Shown here in pieces: positions 1 to 5,802 of a stretch of DNA of 7,792 nt; within the stretch, counting starts at the first letter, position 1; each line of letters begins with the position of its first letter. The position numbers were made by a program, and so were the translations under genes. The notes under the pieces are model-generated. The model saw only the letters and a program-made list of their open reading frames with translations, had not been told where the DNA came from and made no database searches. Location of the stretch: positions 1 through 7,792 of the forward strand of contig BFAU01000083.1 of NCBI GenBank assembly GCA_008975185.1, read 5' to 3'. The stretch comes from a bacterium MnTg04. Lineage in GTDB: Bacteria > Pseudomonadota > Gammaproteobacteria > Steroidobacterales > MnTg04.

Positions 1-251
1 ACCCGCAGGCGCCGACCCATGTGCTGCTTATCCCGCGGCAGCACATCGCGACGCTGGACGAATTGCAGGAAGCGGATCAGGACCTGATCGGCGAGATTGT
101 GGTGGCGGCGACGGAAGTGGCAAGAAAAGAGGGTATCGCTGAACGCGGTTACCGATTGATCGCCAATCACCGGGCCGATGGCGGACAAACCGTCTTTCAC
201 ATCCATTTCCACCTGCTCGGTGGTCGTGTGATGAACTGGCCGCCGGGCTGA
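1..251 (+). CDS. hinT: HIT-family (HinT-type) purine nucleoside phosphoramidase, 5' partial
   Basis: This is the C-terminal part of a histidine-triad protein. The reading frame is open to the left edge from base 3, giving 82 visible residues, so the true start lies outside the window; the GTG at 21 is an internal Val codon within the conserved stretch THVLLIPRQHI. The family signature HIHFHLLGGR is at visible residues 66-75, with the His-X-His-X-His triad at 66-70; the last His of the triad is the usual nucleophile that carries the AMP intermediate. HinT proteins are cytosolic dimers of about 110-120 residues that hydrolyse AMP-lysine and other purine phosphoramidates, so roughly 30 N-terminal residues are missing. 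The short tail after the triad (VMNWPPG) is normal for the family. Its stop is 6 bases from the convergent rsgA stop. Family assignment is firm; the exact paralogue is inferred. Confidence 0.92.
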   Translation, partial: PQAPTHVLLIPRQHIATLDELQEADQDLIGEIVVAATEVARKEGIAERGYRLIANHRADGGQTVFHIHFHLLGGRVMNWPPG

Positions 252-257
252 AGTGAC

Positions 258-1178
258 TTATCCGCCCGGGGTTTCCTTTAATTTCCGCATCAGGTGCAGC
301 AGTTCACGGTAACTGCGGTAGCGCCTGGCGCTGATTTCACCCCGGTCTACCGCTGCCCTGACCCCGCATTGGGGTTCTTTCAGGTGCAGACAGTCATTGA
401 AGCGGCATTCCCGCACCGGTTGGTCAAACTCCGGGAATCCAAAATCGACCCGTTTGAGTTCCGTTGGCGGTGGCGCAAAATCGCGCACGCCGGGCGAGTC
501 GATGATTTCGCCACCGTCCGGCAGATGGTGCAAAATCGCCGTGCTGGTCGTGTGCTTGCCTTCGCCGGTTGCAGTGGACAGTTTTTGCGTAGCCACAGTG
601 AGTCCCGGGATCAGCGCATTGCTCAGCGACGATTTGCCGACTCCCGATTGCCCAACCAGGACGCTGGTGTGACCGGTTAAGGCCGTTGCCAACGACGCCA
701 TTGACTCGCTCGTTCTTGCGCTGACCGAAACGACCGGATAGCCGACGGTCCGGTATTCGTCGGCGAGATCGATGTTGCCCAGGTCGGACTTGTTGCAGAC
801 AACGAGGATGTCGGCGCCCATCAGCCGGGCCGCGGCCAGGTAACGGTCGGCGAGAAACTCGTCGACTGGCGGGGTGGGCGCGATCACCACGACCAGTTGG
901 CTGATATTGGCGGCCAGGATTTCGACGCGGCCGCGGCTGTCCGGACGCCGCAGTTCGTTACGACGGGCGGCAATAGCAGTCACTACGCCGTTATGGCTGT
1001 CGGGATACCACTCGACCTGGTCCCCGCAAACCGCTTTTAGCCGCCTTCCCTTGAGCTGGCAATTCAACCGCTTTCGCTGCTCGTCCTCGATCAGGACTCG
1101 CCTGCCATAGCTTGCGACCACACGGCCCGGTCTGGATTCCGGGTGAGGTTTTCGCAGGCGGCGGCCGGCGTCAGGCAT
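258..1178 (-). CDS. rsgA: Small ribosomal subunit biogenesis GTPase RsgA (YjeQ)
   Basis: RsgA is a circularly permuted GTPase that binds the maturing 30S subunit, checks the decoding region and is released on GTP hydrolysis. All parts are visible in the 306 residues: an N-terminal OB-fold (about 19-70), then G-motifs in permuted order, G4 NKSD at 129-132, G5-like SAR at 153-155, the P-loop GQSGVGKSS at 176-184, the G2/switch I stretch GEGKHTT at 205-211 and G3 DSPG at 227-230. The zinc finger follows with Cys258, Cys263, His265 and Cys271, then a helical C-terminus. It is somewhat shorter than E. coli RsgA (about 350) because the basic N-terminal extension is short. The ATG at 1178 overlaps the end of the upstream M48 gene by 8 bases (ATGCCTGA) and has no clear Shine-Dalgarno, which suggests translational coupling. 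Stop is TAA at 260-258. Confidence 0.98.
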   Translation of the reverse strand: MPDAGRRLRKPHPESRPGRVVASYGRRVLIEDEQRKRLNCQLKGRRLKAVCGDQVEWYPDSHNGVVTAIAARRNELRRPDSRGRVEILAANISQLVVVIAPTPPVDEFLADRYLAAARLMGADILVVCNKSDLGNIDLADEYRTVGYPVVSVSARTSESMASLATALTGHTSVLVGQSGVGKSSLSNALIPGLTVATQKLSTATGEGKHTTSTAILHHLPDGGEIIDSPGVRDFAPPPTELKRVDFGFPEFDQPVRECRFNDCLHLKEPQCGVRAAVDRGEISARRYRSYRELLHLMRKLKETPGG

Positions 1179-2421
1179 TGCCGGCGATTTGTTGCAGCCG
1201 GGCCACGCGCACCGGGGCCGGTGGGTGGGAGTCGTAAAACAGCGAATGCAGGCTGTCGGGGGTCAGCGTCGTCGCGTTGTCCCGGTACAGTTTGACTAGC
1301 GCGATGGCGAGCAGCGAGGCGTCGCTTTGCGCCACCGCGTAAGCATCCGCCTCGAATTCGTGGCGACGGGACAGCCAGCTGCTAAGCGGCGTAAAGACGA
1401 ATGTAAAGACCGGCAAGACGAAAATAAACAGCAACAGGGCCGCGGCAGCGGATGCCTGGACAACGCCCAGCGCTGAATAAAACCAGGGCTGCAAGGTTAG
1501 CCAGCCAAGCAAGGCGAGACCGGCGAGACCGATGGCCATGCTGAGGAGCATGCGTTTGCGGACATGGTTCAGTCGAAAATGCCCCAGTTCGTGGGCGAGG
1601 ACCGCCTCGACTTCGGCCGGCTCGAGCCGATTGATCAGCGTATCGAAGAACACTATGCGTTTGTTGTTGCCGAGGCCGGTAAAGTAGGCATTGCCGTGGC
1701 TGGAACGACGCGAACCGTCCATGACGAAGATGCCCTTGCTGCGAAACCCGCAGCGGATCATCAGTTGTTCGATGCGCTGTTTGAGTTGTTCGTCCGCCAG
1801 TGGCGTGAACTTGTTGAAAATCGGCGCAATAAAGGTCGGGTAGGCCCAGGTCAACAGCAGGGTGAAAGAGGTCCAGACGACCCACGCATACAGCCACCAC
1901 TTCGAACCAGCCTGGTCCATCAGCCACAAGATGGCCGCGATCAGCGGGCCGCCCAGCAGCGCCATCAGCAGCCAGCCTTTGACCAGGTCGCCGAGGAAGG
2001 TGCCGAGTGTCGTGCGGTTAAAGCCAAACCGGGCCTCTATGGTAAAGGTCGAATAGGCGGATAACGGCAGGCTCAGCAGGCTGACGATAAAAAAGACGCT
2101 GATGCCGGCAGCCGTGCCCGCAACCACCGCGTTCAGGCCGAGACCGCCCCAGAAACCCAATACCAGGCCCAGGCCTCCGGCGATGGTCCACCCCAGCAGC
2201 ACCAGCGTATCGACGACGGTATCCAGCATGCCCAGGCGCACCCGGGCCGCCGAATAATCCGCAGCTTTCTGGTGGTCTGCCAGCGTAATGTCCTCGGCAA
2301 AGGGTTTTGGCACCTCGTCGCGGTGTTCGCGAACGCTGTCGATCTGGCGTCGTGCGAGATACAGCCGGAGAATCGTCACCAGCGCAAGGAAAAACAGGAA
2401 CAAGCCGGTAAACCAGTGCAT
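1171..2421 (-). CDS. M48-family membrane metalloprotease, Ste24 (CAAX prenyl protease 1) type
   Basis: A 416-residue integral membrane zinc endopeptidase. The N-terminal part (about 1-200) has several hydrophobic helices (1-21, 72-92, 95-120, 148-170, 177-200) and matches the layout of the Ste24 N-terminal domain. The catalytic domain has the conserved RSSHGNAYFTG block (239-249), the zinc motif HELGH at 277-281 (zinc ligands His277 and His281, catalytic Glu278), and EFEAD at 355-359, whose Glu355 is the expected third zinc ligand. Two more hydrophobic helices lie between them (291-311 and 315-345). The architecture is Ste24/FACE-1-like rather than HtpX-like, which is shorter. Eukaryotic Ste24 trims prenylated proteins; bacteria mostly lack CAAX prenylation, so the substrate here is unknown and a role in membrane-protein quality control is inference. 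It is first in an operon with rsgA. A G-rich Shine-Dalgarno candidate (AAGGGGG, 2439-2433) lies 11 bases before the ATG at 2421. Confidence 0.95.
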   Translation of the reverse strand: MHWFTGLFLFFLALVTILRLYLARRQIDSVREHRDEVPKPFAEDITLADHQKAADYSAARVRLGMLDTVVDTLVLLGWTIAGGLGLVLGFWGGLGLNAVVAGTAAGISVFFIVSLLSLPLSAYSTFTIEARFGFNRTTLGTFLGDLVKGWLLMALLGGPLIAAILWLMDQAGSKWWLYAWVVWTSFTLLLTWAYPTFIAPIFNKFTPLADEQLKQRIEQLMIRCGFRSKGIFVMDGSRRSSHGNAYFTGLGNNKRIVFFDTLINRLEPAEVEAVLAHELGHFRLNHVRKRMLLSMAIGLAGLALLGWLTLQPWFYSALGVVQASAAAALLLFIFVLPVFTFVFTPLSSWLSRRHEFEADAYAVAQSDASLLAIALVKLYRDNATTLTPDSLHSLFYDSHPPAPVRVARLQQIAGNA

Positions 2422-2504
2422 TTTCGTGTCAGCCCCCTTGATCAGCGCGGCACAGCTTAGCCTTTGCTAGAATTAGCCGCAAGCAATGGAATAAAGGCAA
2501 AAAT
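2422..2504. promoter_or_regulatory. Divergent intergenic region between the M48 protease gene and orn
   Basis: These 83 bases separate two divergent genes, so they must hold promoters for both directions unless transcription enters from further away. For orn there is a good ribosome binding site, AAAGG at 2493-2497, 7 bases before the ATG. A TAGAAT hexamer at 2468-2473 could be a -10 box for orn, but no matching -35 box is found at 16-18 bases. For the minus strand, TTGCCT (2500-2495) followed 18 bases later by CTAATT is a weak sigma70-like pair. No operator palindrome was recognised. The position is secure; the individual promoter boxes are not. Confidence 0.45.
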
Positions 2505-3074
2505 ATGGCTGCCGACCCTCTGAATCTAATCTGGATAGACCTGGAAATGACCGGGTTGATGACAGATTCGGACCGGATCATCGAAATTGCGACCGTGGTT
2601 ACCGACAAGGAATTGAATGTGATCGCGGAAGGACCGGTGTTCGCCATTCACCAGGATGAGCAACGGATGGATGGCATGGATGACTGGAATACCAAACAGC
2701 ACGGCAAGTCGGGGCTGACCCAGCGGGTGCGCGAAAGCATGGTCAGCGAAGCGAAGGCCGAGCGGGAGACCATCGCGTTCCTGGCGCAACACGTGCTGGC
2801 GGGCAAGTCGCCGATGTGCGGCAACAGCATCTGCCAGGACCGGCGTTTTCTCGCGCGCTGCATGCCGGAACTCGAAAAATTCTTTCATTACCGCAACCTG
2901 GATGTCAGCAGCCTGAAAGAACTGGTGATGCGCTGGGCGCCAAAAATCCTCGAGAGCGTGGAAAAAGAATCCAGCCACCTGGCGCTGGCCGACATTTACG
3001 ATTCGATCAACGAACTCAAACATTATCGGCAGCATTTCATCGCCAGTGATTTTCATGCGCTGGCCACGGATTGA
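2505..3074 (+). CDS. orn: Oligoribonuclease (DEDDh 3'-5' exoribonuclease)
   Basis: Orn degrades the 2-5 nt RNA fragments left by other RNases, and pGpG from cyclic di-GMP turnover, to mononucleotides; it acts as a cytosolic dimer with two divalent metals. The 189-residue length is near the E. coli enzyme (about 181). All catalytic residues are seen at the same numbers as in E. coli Orn: Asp12 and Glu14 in IDLEMTGL, Asp112 in GNSICQDRRFL, His158 in SSHLALADI and Asp163, making the DEDDh set complete. The ATG at 2505 has AAAGG 7 bases upstream and gives the expected N-terminus just before the first exonuclease motif. It is the first gene of a plus-strand operon; its TGA is followed directly by the ATG of the DUF938 methyltransferase gene. 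Confidence is very high. Confidence 0.98.
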   Translation: MAADPLNLIWIDLEMTGLMTDSDRIIEIATVVTDKELNVIAEGPVFAIHQDEQRMDGMDDWNTKQHGKSGLTQRVRESMVSEAKAERETIAFLAQHVLAGKSPMCGNSICQDRRFLARCMPELEKFFHYRNLDVSSLKELVMRWAPKILESVEKESSHLALADIYDSINELKHYRQHFIASDFHALATD

Positions 3075-3689
3075 ATGAAATCCTACTCGGATTCGTGTGA
3101 ACGCAACCGGCAGCCGATACTCGATGTGCTGCTTGCCGAATTTTCCGAAATCGCAAAAGTCCTGGAAATCGGCAGCGGCACCGGTCAGCATGCTGCTTTC
3201 TTTGCGCCGCGGCTGCGGCAACTCATCTGGCAGACCAGCGACCTGGCCGAGAATCTTGCGGACATCCGGAGCTGGATCGACGAGGTCGAGGAAATCAGCC
3301 TGCCAGCGCCGCTGGAACTCGATGTGTCCAGCGAACGCTGGCCGGACACCGGCGCCGATGCTGTGTTCAGCGCGAACACGGCGCACATCATGCACTGGAA
3401 TAGGGTTTGCGCAATGGTGGCCGGCGTGGGCAGGCAGCTGGCATCGTCAGTTCGTGGCAGGTTCTGCCTGTACGGCCCGTTCAACGAAAAAGGGGAGTTC
3501 ACCAGCGCCAGCAACAGGCAATTCGATGCGTGGCTAAAGAAACGCGATCCGTCGATGGGTTTACGGGATCTCGCCGCGCTGGAAAGGATTGCCGGCGAAG
3601 CGGGGCTCGCTTTGGCCAGGTGCCACCGGATGCCGGCGAACAACCTGCTGTTGGTGTTCGACAAGGTCGAGACGACAGATGCCCGATAA
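3075..3689 (+). CDS. DUF938 family class I SAM-dependent methyltransferase (UPF0585-like), uncharacterised
   Basis: This 204-residue cytosolic protein has a class I (Rossmann) methyltransferase fold. Motif I, VLEIGSGTGQ at 29-38, binds S-adenosylmethionine; the acidic ELDV at 81-84 is the probable motif II/III region. The DUF938 hallmarks are present: SANTAHIMHW (99-108), YGPFN (133-137), FTSASNRQFDAWLKKRDP (142-159) and MPANN (187-191). The human relative is METTL26. The substrate is not established for the family, so I name none. The ATG at 3075 abuts the orn TGA (TGAATG) with no distinct Shine-Dalgarno, so coupled re-initiation after orn is likely. Its last 11 bases overlap the next gene. 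Length matches the family; no sign of damage. Confidence 0.93.
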   Translation: MKSYSDSCERNRQPILDVLLAEFSEIAKVLEIGSGTGQHAAFFAPRLRQLIWQTSDLAENLADIRSWIDEVEEISLPAPLELDVSSERWPDTGADAVFSANTAHIMHWNRVCAMVAGVGRQLASSVRGRFCLYGPFNEKGEFTSASNRQFDAWLKKRDPSMGLRDLAALERIAGEAGLALARCHRMPANNLLLVFDKVETTDAR

Positions 3690-4638
3690 AGGAACCAGAC
3701 CGGACCTGGCAGCGATAAGGCAGGCCGCCGAACGCATTTCAGGCCTGGTGCACCGCACGCCGTTGCTACGCTCGCGCAGTCTCGACCGGATGTTCGACGG
3801 CGAGCTGCATTTCAAATGCGAACACCTGCAGCGCGTCGGCGCGTTCAAGGCAAGGGGTGCGGCCAACGCCGTGTTTTTGCTTAGCGATAAAGAACTAGGC
3901 CGGGGTGTGGCAACACACTCCTCGGGCAACCATGGTGCGGCGGTGGCGCTTGCTGCCAGCACCAAAAATGCTCAGGCATGGGTGGTCATGCCCGAAGACA
4001 CACCGGCCGTCAAAAAGCGCGCCGTCGAAAGCTACGGCGCAAATATCGTCAGTTGCAAGCCGGGACTTGGCAATCGTGAAGCTGCCTTACAAAAACTGGT
4101 CGACGAAAAGGGCGTTCATGTCATCCATCCCTATAACGACTACCGGGTCATTGCCGGTCAGGGAACCGTCGCACTCGAGATCATGGAACAACAAGAAGAT
4201 ATCGATTTGCTGATGGTGCCGGTAGGTGGTGGCGGGCTGTTGAGCGGCAGTCTGTTGGTAATCAAGGAGTTGCGGCCGCAAGTTCAGGTTATTGGTATTC
4301 AGCCCGCACGGGCGGATGATGCGAGGCAAGCGCTCGATCGCGGCGAGCGAGTGATCATCGATTGCCCGGATACGATCGCCGATGGCCTGCGCGCCTCGCT
4401 GGGCGACAAGACCTTTCCGATCATCGCCGAGCTGGCCGATGACATCGTGACGGTTTCCGAAGACGCGATAGTCGAGGCAACGCGATTGATCTGGGAGCGC
4501 ATGAAGCAGCTCATCGAACCATCGGCGGCGGTACCGGTGGCGGCGTTGCTCGAAGGGCGAATCGAATTGAAAGGGCGTCGCGCCGCCGTGGTTTTTACCG
4601 GGGGCAATCTCGATCTGGATCGTTTGCCCTGGCAGTAA
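3679..4638 (+). CDS. PLP-dependent serine racemase / threo-3-hydroxyaspartate dehydratase-like enzyme (threonine/serine dehydratase family)
   Basis: A 319-residue fold-type II PLP enzyme. The Schiff-base lysine is Lys57 in GAFKARGA; SSGNHGAA at 81-88 corresponds to the substrate-binding loop whose Ser (Ser82) is the second acid/base in serine racemase; VGGGGLLSG at 182-190 binds the PLP phosphate; FTGGN at 306-310 carries the residues near the pyridine nitrogen. The stretch from TIADGLRASLG (232) through IWERMKQLIEPSAAV (271-285) is strikingly like eukaryotic serine racemase. There is no C-terminal ACT domain, so it is not allosteric biosynthetic IlvA. The likely reaction is dehydration and/or racemisation of L-Ser, L-Thr or 3-hydroxyaspartate in the cytosol; which one is inference. 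At the family Mg/Ca site Gln208 replaces the usual Glu, while Ala212 and Asp214 are kept. The start at 3679 (AAGGT 11 bases upstream) was chosen because the extra 30 residues from an upstream ATG at 3589 only translate methyltransferase sequence out of frame. Confidence 0.9.
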   Translation: MPDKGTRPDLAAIRQAAERISGLVHRTPLLRSRSLDRMFDGELHFKCEHLQRVGAFKARGAANAVFLLSDKELGRGVATHSSGNHGAAVALAASTKNAQAWVVMPEDTPAVKKRAVESYGANIVSCKPGLGNREAALQKLVDEKGVHVIHPYNDYRVIAGQGTVALEIMEQQEDIDLLMVPVGGGGLLSGSLLVIKELRPQVQVIGIQPARADDARQALDRGERVIIDCPDTIADGLRASLGDKTFPIIAELADDIVTVSEDAIVEATRLIWERMKQLIEPSAAVPVAALLEGRIELKGRRAAVVFTGGNLDLDRLPWQ

Positions 4639-4640
4639 TC

Positions 4641-4660
4641 AGACTGGATCGATTCTGTCT
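4641..4660. terminator. Imperfect palindrome between convergent genes, possible weak bidirectional terminator
   Basis: In the 40-base gap between the PLP enzyme stop (4638) and the adaptor stop (4679) lies a 20-base near-palindrome with arms AGACTGGATC and GATTCTGTCT: nine of the ten positions can pair, counting one G-U, with one T-T mismatch. On the plus strand it is followed by CTGAATTTTAATT, a modest T-rich tail. The stem is AT-rich for a rho-independent terminator, and the central ATCGAT would be partly lost to the loop. Its position where both transcription units end supports the call; its weak predicted stability argues against it. Confidence 0.3.
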
Positions 4661-4678
4661 CTGAATTTTAATTGCTAA

Positions 4679-5785
4679 TCAGTTGGCGGCCGAAGCTGTG
4701 TTGCTCGCTTCCGCGTCGGTGTTCAATACGAGGACCTGTTGACCCGGCCGCAGCCTTTCCGCGCCACGTACGACGATGGTGTCGCCGGCATTGAGATCAC
4801 CGGAAACTTCGATCAGGTCGCCATCGCCGCTGCCGGCCAGAACGGATACGCGTTCGACGAGTTGGTCTTTACCGACCCGAAAGACGCTGGCGCCATTGCG
4901 CCGCAGGATCAGCGCATCTCTTGGCACGGCCAGCACCTTTCTCGCCTCGGCCGTGGGTACCGCGATCCGCACGCTTTCTCCTACGACCCAGTTGGCTGGA
5001 TCGACATTGAGCCGCATCTCGAACATGTGCGAACTGGGGTTGCCAAAGGGCACGATGGTTCGCACCGTGCTTTTTTCGCTGCGTTGCTCGCTCGAAACCT
5101 CCACAACGGCGCCTTTAGTCAGAAAAGCCGCCGATCGCAAAGGCGCGCGCGCGACGATTTCGATGGCTGACGGATCCACCAGCCGGACCACTTCGCTACC
5201 GGTATTTACCATTTCACCGATATTGCTCATGCGTTCCGTCACGGTACCGGCAAATGGCGCACGTATTGTGGTTTTCGCCAGTTGATCGCTGACCAGCGCG
5301 AGCCGTGCTTTCGCGACCCGGGTGTCGGCACGGGCGACCTGCAGATCGGACTTGGTCTGGTCCAGGCGGCTGACGGCGGCGTTGTTTTCTGCACGGAGTT
5401 TTTTCAGCCTTTCGACTTCCGGTTCCAGGTAGATCAGACGCGCACGCTCGCGATCGACCTGACCGGCGAACTCGCTTTGTTGCAGACGAAAACGGGTATC
5501 GTCCAGACGTGCGACGGGATCCCCTTCGGCAACGACAGTCCCGACCTCTGCGATCCAGGTAATGCGCCCGGTCACTTCCGCCGCAATTTTCGAATCGTTG
5601 CGGCTGATCACGGTGCCGGGCACATCGATTGTCGGCGCCAGCATCACCTGCTGCGCGCGCACCACGACCACCGGCGCCGGACCTTGCTGGGCGTTCCCGA
5701 TACCGGCAAAGAGCGTCAGCGCCACGCCTGCGAGCAGCCGCCAGCATGTTAAAAAAGTATTAGATTGTGCTTGAAGTATCAACAT
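4679..5785 (-). CDS. RND efflux periplasmic adaptor subunit (HlyD/AcrA-type membrane fusion protein)
   Basis: A 368-residue periplasmic adaptor that would link the RND permease to an outer-membrane channel. A signal peptide is visible: hydrophobic core about 15-29 and probable signal peptidase I cleavage after GNA at 32; there is no lipobox, unlike AcrA. Domains in order: first lipoyl half (about 60-97, with KIAAEVTGRI), alpha-helical coiled-coil hairpin (about 98-170, rich in R, E, L), second lipoyl half (171-203, TIRAPFAGTV), beta-barrel (about 206-280) and membrane-proximal domain (about 281-355, with VPRDALI and LRPGQQVLVL). The C-terminal tail is short and Ala/Ser-rich. It starts 12 bases after the permease stop, so it is the downstream partner in an operon, the reverse of the common adaptor-permease order. 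No Shine-Dalgarno precedes the ATG at 5785 (TTAGTTAATG). The substrate cannot be read from the sequence. Confidence 0.93.
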   Translation of the reverse strand: MLILQAQSNTFLTCWRLLAGVALTLFAGIGNAQQGPAPVVVVRAQQVMLAPTIDVPGTVISRNDSKIAAEVTGRITWIAEVGTVVAEGDPVARLDDTRFRLQQSEFAGQVDRERARLIYLEPEVERLKKLRAENNAAVSRLDQTKSDLQVARADTRVAKARLALVSDQLAKTTIRAPFAGTVTERMSNIGEMVNTGSEVVRLVDPSAIEIVARAPLRSAAFLTKGAVVEVSSEQRSEKSTVRTIVPFGNPSSHMFEMRLNVDPANWVVGESVRIAVPTAEARKVLAVPRDALILRRNGASVFRVGKDQLVERVSVLAGSGDGDLIEVSGDLNAGDTIVVRGAERLRPGQQVLVLNTDAEASNTASAAN

Positions 5786-5796
5786 TAACTAATTGG

Positions 5797-5802
5797 ATTA
5801 TA
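5797..5802 (-). promoter_or_regulatory. TATAAT hexamer, candidate -10 box for the adaptor gene
   Basis: On the minus strand bases 5802-5797 read TATAAT, a perfect sigma70 -10 consensus, overlapping the permease stop codon. It lies 11 bases before the adaptor ATG, so a start site about 7 bases downstream would give a leader of only a few bases, in line with the missing Shine-Dalgarno. No good -35 box is found 16-18 bases upstream, and AT-rich stop regions produce such hexamers by chance, so the call is tentative. Confidence 0.25.

Noticed and set aside
21..23. GTG at 21 as the start of the HIT-family gene
   Set aside because: The preceding in-frame residues (PQAPTH) belong to the conserved HIT fold and the protein would lack its N-terminal part; the gene begins outside the window.
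2526..3395. A 289-codon open frame on the minus strand covering orn and the start of the methyltransferase gene
   Set aside because: It spans two genes with complete catalytic motifs on the other strand, has no recognisable family and crosses their boundary; it is a shadow frame.
3589..3678. A 30-residue N-terminal extension of the PLP enzyme from an upstream ATG
   Set aside because: This stretch lies inside the methyltransferase gene out of frame, is Cys/Arg-rich and unlike PLP enzyme N-termini; the ATG at 3679 gives the expected start.
3679..4638. Naming the PLP enzyme ilvA (biosynthetic threonine deaminase)
   Set aside because: At 319 residues it has no C-terminal ACT-like regulatory domain and its C-terminal half resembles serine racemase and hydroxyaspartate dehydratase instead.
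5744..5746. Cys14 of the adaptor as a lipoprotein anchor
   Set aside because: The residues before it (TFLT) do not form a proper lipobox and lie before the hydrophobic core; cleavage after GNA at 32 fits signal peptidase I better.
5214..5747. A 177-codon Arg-rich frame on the minus strand within the adaptor gene
   Set aside because: It overlaps the signal peptide, lipoyl and coiled-coil regions of the adaptor in another frame and has low-complexity Arg/Ala content typical of shadow frames.
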